From a virus, in the IMG/VR virus record IMGVR_UViG_3300027736_001708, positions 1 to 40,897 of that record: DNA of 40,897 bases. The stretch is one strand, 5' to 3'. The notes beneath the pieces were generated by a model. It ran no database searches and was not told the DNA's origin. It was given only the letters and a program-made list of their open reading frames with translations. Position numbers and translations under genes: made by a program. Every line of letters starts with the position of its first letter. Position 1 is the first letter of the stretch. Shown piece after piece: positions 36,479 through 40,897 of this stretch.

Positions 36479-37306
36479 TCTATTGTTTTTCACCCAATTT
36501 CCAAAATGCACACTATGATCCTCATATCTATTCATTGCGGTAGATAACGGGAAATAATTTCCTTTTTGCATTTCAGCAGCCTTAATATCTTCATGAAACA
36601 CTGGTTCGAGTGTTTCAAATATCATCTTGCTGTTGATATCAACCTTATCATCGTAATAAATTTGCGTCATCCATGAAAATCCATATTCATTATTGATATC
36701 GTTAGGAATCACTGTATTAATTGATAATTTGCCAGGGCTTCCATACTCAACAAAGGTAAATGGATATATACAACACCACCATCCATCTGGATGTGATTGT
36801 AGTACCCAGTTCTCACCCTGATCCATTATAACGTCCTCAAGATCAATCTGTTTGGACAAGAATGGGTGTATGCCTTCTTTGAATACATGTAACAAGTCTG
36901 TGTTTACATCCATAAACCAAAGCCAGCTACCATTGCTAGTTCCATAGTATGAATGACTGTATTTTAAATTCTGTTCAGCGGCCAAATCATCTACCCAGTG
37001 ATGATCAGGTTCGTTAAAGTTTTTAAATACTAACCCAGACTTTCCAACGGTTGCACTTCCGCAATTTAGTGATTTGTCATTGTTAATAGGGATACCGTTG
37101 GTTGACCATTCTAGTCCATGAAACTTGCATGTAATCTGTTGAACATGATCACCTGTGTTGTGTAGTGGATATCGGCGATGCGGACAAAACCGATGAAATA
37201 GATTTATGCCATCAACCGACTTGTTTAGTATAACTTCCGGAAGAACAAAGTTACCTTTTTCCACAGATGAAATATGTGAAAATATTTTGGGTATAGGTTT
37301 AAACAT
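36470..37306 (-). CDS. Rieske-type non-haem iron oxygenase
   Basis: 278 residues from ATG 37306; a TTG at 37348 would extend it by 14 residues and abut the divergent gene. The Rieske 2Fe-2S ligands are C41-x-H43 (FCPHRRYPLH) and C60-x2-H63 (CKFHGLEW). The mononuclear iron site fits D133...D137-x2-H140...H147 in FMDVNTDLLHVFKEGIH. A later acidic residue (VFHEDIKAAE, E239 or D240) is usual for the third ligand. This is the only gene on the minus strand. It is shorter than most oxygenase alpha subunits (about 330-450) but appears complete. It needs a reductase or ferredoxin not found here. Substrate unknown; a C-H oxidation step is inferred. Confidence 0.88.
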   Translation of the reverse strand: MFKPIPKIFSHISSVEKGNFVLPEVILNKSVDGINLFHRFCPHRRYPLHNTGDHVQQITCKFHGLEWSTNGIPINNDKSLNCGSATVGKSGLVFKNFNEPDHHWVDDLAAEQNLKYSHSYYGTSNGSWLWFMDVNTDLLHVFKEGIHPFLSKQIDLEDVIMDQGENWVLQSHPDGWWCCIYPFTFVEYGSPGKLSINTVIPNDINNEYGFSWMTQIYYDDKVDINSKMIFETLEPVFHEDIKAAEMQKGNYFPLSTAMNRYEDHSVHFGNWVKNNRLK

Positions 37307-37310
37307 TAAA

Positions 37311-37318
37311 TATTTATA
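37311..37318 (-). promoter_or_regulatory. Perfect TATAAATA box for the Rieske gene
   Basis: On the minus strand the exact T4 late consensus TATAAATA ends 4 bases before the ATG at 37306. The predicted start of transcription would be at or within a base of the ATG. No Shine-Dalgarno sequence is visible, so the mRNA may be leaderless. Confidence 0.4.
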
Positions 37319-37350
37319 ATATAATTTCAAGGTATCAATAAAATACAAAT

Positions 37351-38529
37351 ATGAGTCTAAACGGTTATTATGTCGTTAATGAGGTGTCAATTAAAAATAA
37401 ACTACAAGCCATACTTGAGGCTAGTAGAACTAAGACTACGGTTCAATGGAATTTCTTTGATGATATTTTTGCCAATGCAACGAAGTCATTTAACAAACAT
37501 GAAGTACCCTTAAAGGAACTGTATAGAATTAGAGCACAACAGCTAAGAGACTCATACGATTATTTAATTCTCAATTACAGTGGTGGCAGTGATAGTCATA
37601 ATATCTTGATGACTTTTCTAGAGTATGATATTAAACTAGACCATGTATACATTCAGTGGCCTGAGCAATTAATGAACAAAGGCATCTATACTCCTAATGC
37701 ATTGGATAGAACAAATGCAAACTTTCATTCGGAATGGGATCTAGTAATAAAAAAGGACCTGGAGTGGTTAAGTAAAAATCATCCTGAAATTAAAATTGAA
37801 ATAGGCGACTGGACTACAACTGTTAAAGAACAATTTTATAAAGATGACATATTTGCCAATGATGTTAGTAATTTACCAAGCATTGCAAGAGCACAAAAAC
37901 AAAACACCTTTAGTACAACAGAAGGCATACTGGCACTACAAGGTAACAAGGTAGCAAGTATATTTGGTGTAGATAAACCCAACATCGTTAAAAAAGGCAA
38001 CACCTGGTTTTTTTATTTTACTGATACTTCATGTATGGCTCAACCTAATCCAGATAATCCAAGCGGCACTGAATATTTTTACTGGAGTCCTAGCTTTCCA
38101 GATATAGCAATAGCACAGGCATATGCCATGAAAAAATATTTTGAAATAAATACAAGTAAAGAATACCTAGTACGAGCTTTATCAGAAAGGATGGTGCCTT
38201 CAACATCGCAACAGACGGCCTATACTACTAAAAATTATGAAAATTGGTATCATGAGTTTTCTCAACTTTCAGAGATATCAAAATTAGTGTGTTACCCATA
38301 CTGGGATTTTAACCGTTTTCAAGCAGACAAGCCATTTGCAATCCTGACTGGATTTAAAATGGGAACACGAGGATGGGATAATATACTTACCAAATTACCC
38401 AAATTTGATAGAGTTCAACAGGCATGGGAGTATCATTGGAAGAGTTATTTGAACAAAATAGATATGAAATTTCTAAGAAATAATGACACGTTGACCGTTT
38501 GTAAAACCAACTGGCATATGCTTGCATAA
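37351..38529 (+). CDS. PP-loop ATPase, larger paralog 3
   Basis: 392 residues. SGGSDS at 77-82 in YLILNYSGGSDSHNILMTF carries the ATP pyrophosphatase signature, followed by LEYDIKLDHVYIQWPEQ. The rest (TEYFYWSPSFPDIAIAQAYAMKKYFE, here split TEYFYWSPSF and PDIAIAQAYAM) resembles phage adenine nucleotide alpha-hydrolase-like proteins and contains no second known domain. The ATG has no clear ribosome site, only a distant AAGG. It lies head to head with the Rieske gene with 44 bases between chosen starts. An amide or thio transfer role is possible. Confidence 0.72.
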   Translation: MSLNGYYVVNEVSIKNKLQAILEASRTKTTVQWNFFDDIFANATKSFNKHEVPLKELYRIRAQQLRDSYDYLILNYSGGSDSHNILMTFLEYDIKLDHVYIQWPEQLMNKGIYTPNALDRTNANFHSEWDLVIKKDLEWLSKNHPEIKIEIGDWTTTVKEQFYKDDIFANDVSNLPSIARAQKQNTFSTTEGILALQGNKVASIFGVDKPNIVKKGNTWFFYFTDTSCMAQPNPDNPSGTEYFYWSPSFPDIAIAQAYAMKKYFEINTSKEYLVRALSERMVPSTSQQTAYTTKNYENWYHEFSQLSEISKLVCYPYWDFNRFQADKPFAILTGFKMGTRGWDNILTKLPKFDRVQQAWEYHWKSYLNKIDMKFLRNNDTLTVCKTNWHMLA

Positions 38530-38546
38530 TACGTAGAATATAAATC

Positions 38547-38861
38547 ATGTTTACATTAATTAAAAAATATATACGAGAAGATGTTACTATTCCATTTTTT
38601 GGAGAGCACGAACCATATCCAAAAGAATACTTGATGCAAATTAATGATAGATACATTAAAACCAGCAAGATATTAAAAAGTACAACAGAGTTTTCGGATG
38701 ATAAAAAAATACAGACTACAACAATATTATGGAAAACGTCAGATGCTTTTTTAGACTTTGTGGTAGACAGTTCTTATCATATAGCTACCTACATGAGAAA
38801 ACAACACATTTATAATTTAAAAAATAATATCAGAACAGAAACCAACTGTATAGGAAAATAA
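38547..38861 (+). CDS. Small ABM-like (dimeric alpha/beta barrel) protein, paralog 1
   Basis: 104 residues. TTILWKTSDAFLDFVVDS matches the closing strand-helix of ABM-type dimeric ferredoxin-like barrels. It shares N-terminus (IKKYIREDV versus IKKLVRPGV), length and the T-x-LW-x-T block with the gene at 40056, so the two are paralogs on either side of the P450. ABM-fold proteins include small oxygenases and haem-degrading enzymes, but no catalytic residues are fixed for the family. TATAAATC touches the ATG. Function unknown; partnership with the P450 is suggested by position only. Confidence 0.5.
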   Translation: MFTLIKKYIREDVTIPFFGEHEPYPKEYLMQINDRYIKTSKILKSTTEFSDDKKIQTTTILWKTSDAFLDFVVDSSYHIATYMRKQHIYNLKNNIRTETNCIGK

Positions 38862-38862
38862 C

Positions 38863-39999
38863 ATGGAATATTTTAACCCACATTCAAATGAGTGGTTATT
38901 AAACAAATTTGAAAGTTATAAAAAATTACGAGAATTAGACAAAGCACAATATGATGAAAAATACAATGTACATTTAATAACAAGATACAAAGATGTTAGA
39001 CTTGCGCTATCAGACCACAGCATATTTTCGTCTGCTAAAGGAAATCTAATAGTAGAAAATGAAGATCGTTTTGAAATGACTCCGGGGGCAAGCGATGACC
39101 CTATACATACAATTTATAAAAATATTGCTTTTGCTGCGTACAGTAAGGACAATATACAAAGAATAAGTGATTGTACAAACGAGCACATCAAACGCCTACT
39201 CAAAAAAGGAACATTTAATATATCAGAAGTTATAGAAGAAATAAGTGCATGGGCGACCGTAGAAATAATGAATCTTCCATATGATAAAGAATATGTTAAA
39301 AACTTGGTCATGGATATTCAGCGTCATTCTCCCAAATGTGTCTCAGTGAATGTTGATGACAGATCCCATAATGAACTGATTAAGTTACTAATCTCATTAA
39401 CTACTATAGATTGTACTAAGTCTACAGGACCAGGGATATATCATGAATACATGAACAACAACCCAACTGGCGCAACTGTACTTTCTTTATTCGCAGGCCC
39501 TTGTATTTCCGGTGCAAGTTCATTGACAGGCGCACTACAATTTTTAACTTTGGATTTAGCCAGAGAAAATCAATTAAAGGTCTTGTTAGAAAATAAAAGT
39601 TTAATTCCGTTAGCAATAAATGAGTCATTACGATTTAACGCATCGACTGGGCGGTTTAGTAGAACTGTCACCAAAGATGTGACTTTACATAATATTAGTT
39701 TAAAACCGGGAGATAGAGTAGCATTGTGTTTAGAATCAGCTAACAGAGACTCAAATATATTTGATAATCCGGATGTATTTGATATACATAGAAATACTAG
39801 TGGTCATTTGGGATTTGGTTACGGCGCACACGCATGTATTGCGCTTGCGATTAGTAAGGCAATAATGAACATTTATTTGGATACGTTATTAGATAACGGA
39901 ATGTATCAAATAATTACTGAAAATACTGATTTGAAATATGTGATGACCGCTAGTGGAAATGATGACATGATATCCAATATCATTATAGAGAGCATATAA
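38863..39999 (+). CDS. Cytochrome P450
   Basis: 378 residues, typical of soluble bacterial class I P450s. The order of motifs is complete: HLITRYKDVRLALSDHSIFSS (split HLITRYKDVRLALSD, HSIFSS) at 37-57, DPIHTIYKNIAFAAYS (80-94, WxxxR-like C-helix region with H82), ExxR helix E254-S-L-R257, ANRDSNIFDNPDVFDIHR at 293-310, and the haem loop HLGFGYGAHACIALA with the cysteine ligand C325 and H323. Two oddities: the I helix reads LFAGPCISGASS, lacking the usual acid-alcohol pair (AGx[D/E]T), and the residue two after the cysteine is Ala, not Gly. No redox partner is encoded next to it. P450 genes in phages are very rare. Confidence 0.95.
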   Translation: MEYFNPHSNEWLLNKFESYKKLRELDKAQYDEKYNVHLITRYKDVRLALSDHSIFSSAKGNLIVENEDRFEMTPGASDDPIHTIYKNIAFAAYSKDNIQRISDCTNEHIKRLLKKGTFNISEVIEEISAWATVEIMNLPYDKEYVKNLVMDIQRHSPKCVSVNVDDRSHNELIKLLISLTTIDCTKSTGPGIYHEYMNNNPTGATVLSLFAGPCISGASSLTGALQFLTLDLARENQLKVLLENKSLIPLAINESLRFNASTGRFSRTVTKDVTLHNISLKPGDRVALCLESANRDSNIFDNPDVFDIHRNTSGHLGFGYGAHACIALAISKAIMNIYLDTLLDNGMYQIITENTDLKYVMTASGNDDMISNIIIESI

Positions 40000-40023
40000 T
40001 TTTAAACAAATTGAATTTCCTTA

Positions 40024-40031
40024 GATAAATA
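40024..40031 (+). promoter_or_regulatory. Candidate late promoter (GATAAATA)
   Basis: GATAAATA in the 56-base gap after the P450, 24 bases before the ATG at 40056, with a strong CAGGAG ribosome site (40045-40050) in between. One of four identical octamers in upstream positions. Confidence 0.5.
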
Positions 40032-40055
40032 CATCTGTATCATACAGGAGAATAT

Positions 40056-40367
40056 ATGTATCAAATAATAAAAAAATTAGTAAGACCGGGCGTAGACACA
40101 CCATGGCCTGATACTCTAGTAACTATGGATCCACAGCTTATAGAACATTTCAAAACAAATCACATAGAAACCGGTAAACATATTTTTCGAAACACCGACG
40201 ATCATAAAAACGGATTAGAACGTACATTGACTGTTTTGTGGGAAACTAAAGAAGCATGGGAAGAGTTTGAAGCAGATCCATTAATGACGGAAATGCGTAA
40301 TCATGTTTCACAACTATTTAAAGATGCAGGGATAACGGAAGAAATTGTAAGTTTCTCCGAAATTTAA
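40056..40367 (+). CDS. Small ABM-like (dimeric alpha/beta barrel) protein, paralog 2
   Basis: 103 residues. RTLTVLWETKEAWEEFEADPLM is a good ABM-type ending (strand, then helix with W and F; split RTLTVLWETKEAW, EEFEADPLM). It has its own late-promoter-like box and a strong ribosome site, unlike its paralog at 38547. Such small alpha/beta barrels form dimers; oxygenase, cyclase or haem-binding roles occur in the family. The gene is followed after four bases by the GTG of a P-loop gene. Function is not established. Confidence 0.55.
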   Translation: MYQIIKKLVRPGVDTPWPDTLVTMDPQLIEHFKTNHIETGKHIFRNTDDHKNGLERTLTVLWETKEAWEEFEADPLMTEMRNHVSQLFKDAGITEEIVSFSEI

Positions 40368-40371
40368 TTTA

Positions 40372-40897
40372 GTGCCCTCTATATTTGACTTACCTCATCT
40401 TTTTATTGTATTCGCCCCCGGCGCCGGGGGCAACTTTTTGTCAGGAATATTCGCCGGCCTAATTAATAAAGAATATTCTGATTTAGCAATATCAGAATCA
40501 GGAAGCTCACACACAACAATCTCTAAAAAATTTGATGTAAATAGTGATCTTTCTATGGGAACATTTATTGACGATACATCAAGTATCGATAAAAAAATAA
40601 AACACTATAGAGAATTGTTTAGCGATTTGATAATAAATCATCCAATAGTATCTTGGACACATGATTTTAACAATATCGAACTATATCGCAATATTTTCCC
40701 TAATTCAAAAATAATTGTAGTAACACAGTACACTGACGCTGAACAGTTAGCAGTCACGTTCATGCATGTGATTAAAAATCTAATGGATAATGATGTATCC
40801 ACTGCAATACCAATTAGTCAATTTAAATCTATACAAAAAATCTTCAAAGAAGATTGCATAAATGTGCTTAGAAAAAAAATGAGTGAAACTCATATTA
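40372..40897 (+). CDS. P-loop sulfotransferase-like protein (GGNFL type), 3'-partial
   Basis: The frame is open from GTG 40372 to the right edge (175 codons), so the end is missing. It starts MPSIFDLPHLFIVFAPGAGGNFLSG: a strand followed by a P-loop, the same GGNFL loop as in the protein at 26690, which is of similar design (loop 17-20 residues from the start). KIIVVTQYTDAEQLAVTF resembles the strand-helix of the 3'-phosphate site. The DNA of the P-loop forms an 18-base GC-only palindrome. No other start (ATG) fits before the loop. Sulfotransferase or related P-loop transferase, moderate confidence. Confidence 0.6.
   Translation, partial: MPSIFDLPHLFIVFAPGAGGNFLSGIFAGLINKEYSDLAISESGSSHTTISKKFDVNSDLSMGTFIDDTSSIDKKIKHYRELFSDLIINHPIVSWTHDFNNIELYRNIFPNSKIIVVTQYTDAEQLAVTFMHVIKNLMDNDVSTAIPISQFKSIQKIFKEDCINVLRKKMSETHI
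40414..40431 (+). other. Perfect 18-bp GC palindrome followed by T-run, inside coding sequence
   Basis: GCCCCCGGCGCCGGGGGC equals its own reverse complement and is followed by AACTTTTTG. As RNA it can form a 7-bp GC stem with a GCGC loop and a U-run, like an intrinsic terminator, just after the gene ending at 40367. It lies in the P-loop codons (APGAGG) of the next gene. Confidence 0.4.

Noticed and set aside
1-40897. A bacterial chromosome or genomic island instead of a phage
   Set aside because: Fibre genes, PAAR tip, structural gene, SleB hydrolase, HNH endonuclease, late-promoter boxes and near-zero intergenic space fit a T4-like phage better; a chimeric contig near 26300 or 28300 cannot be fully excluded.
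1-40897. tRNA genes, CRISPR arrays, insertion sequences, attachment sites
   Set aside because: No cloverleaf-like segment, spaced short repeats, transposase or integrase was seen; the repeats present are coding and in frame.

Overview
The window looks like part of a T4-like tailed-phage (Caudoviricetes, probably myovirus) genome, most likely assembled from an aquatic metagenome. Evidence: two giant repetitive fibre/adhesin genes, a PAAR spike-tip gene next to a large structural gene, a SleB-type lysis enzyme, a class Ia ribonucleotide reductase with glutaredoxin, a free-standing HNH endonuclease, almost no intergenic space with many ATGA stop/start overlaps, AT-rich codon use, and NATAAATA boxes like T4/cyanophage late promoters. 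Several enzymes need O2, so the host is probably aerobic. An IscU-like gene with betaproteobacterial-looking sequence and more C-ending codons hints at a freshwater proteobacterial host (inference).

Layout. 3-10862: 5'-truncated giant Ser/Thr/Gly/Asn-rich fibre built from about 16 copies of a ~184-residue module plus four copies of a second module. 10942-15543: second repetitive tail fibre. 15591-20422: small unknown gene, nrdA, SGNH-hydrolase-like gene, nrdB, glutaredoxin. 20422-25667: small beta-barrel-like protein, PAAR tip, 1167-residue structural protein, membrane-anchored SleB hydrolase, unknown gene. 25716-26703: HNH endonuclease overlapping an iscU gene that is interrupted by an in-frame TAG carried on a 9-nt insertion at the active site. 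26690-28317: P-loop sulfotransferase-like gene, zinc-ribbon gene, rubrerythrin, and a 44-residue rubredoxin.

28324-40897 is the most unusual part. A tightly overlapping gene run encodes three membrane fatty-acid desaturase-family proteins, four proteins with 2-oxoglutarate/Fe(II) oxygenase motifs, three PP-loop (SGGxDS) ATPases, two GNAT-like acyltransferases, a sulfotransferase, a Rieske oxygenase on the opposite strand, a cytochrome P450 between two small paralogous ABM-like proteins, and a second P-loop paralog cut by the right edge. With R2, rubrerythrin and rubredoxin, this gives 12 predicted iron proteins in about 21 kb, beside an Fe-S scaffold gene. I infer a phage-borne oxidative tailoring pathway, possibly acting on an acyl chain or small molecule. 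The substrate cannot be read from the sequence.

No tRNA, CRISPR array or insertion sequence was seen. No gap between genes exceeds about 80 bases.
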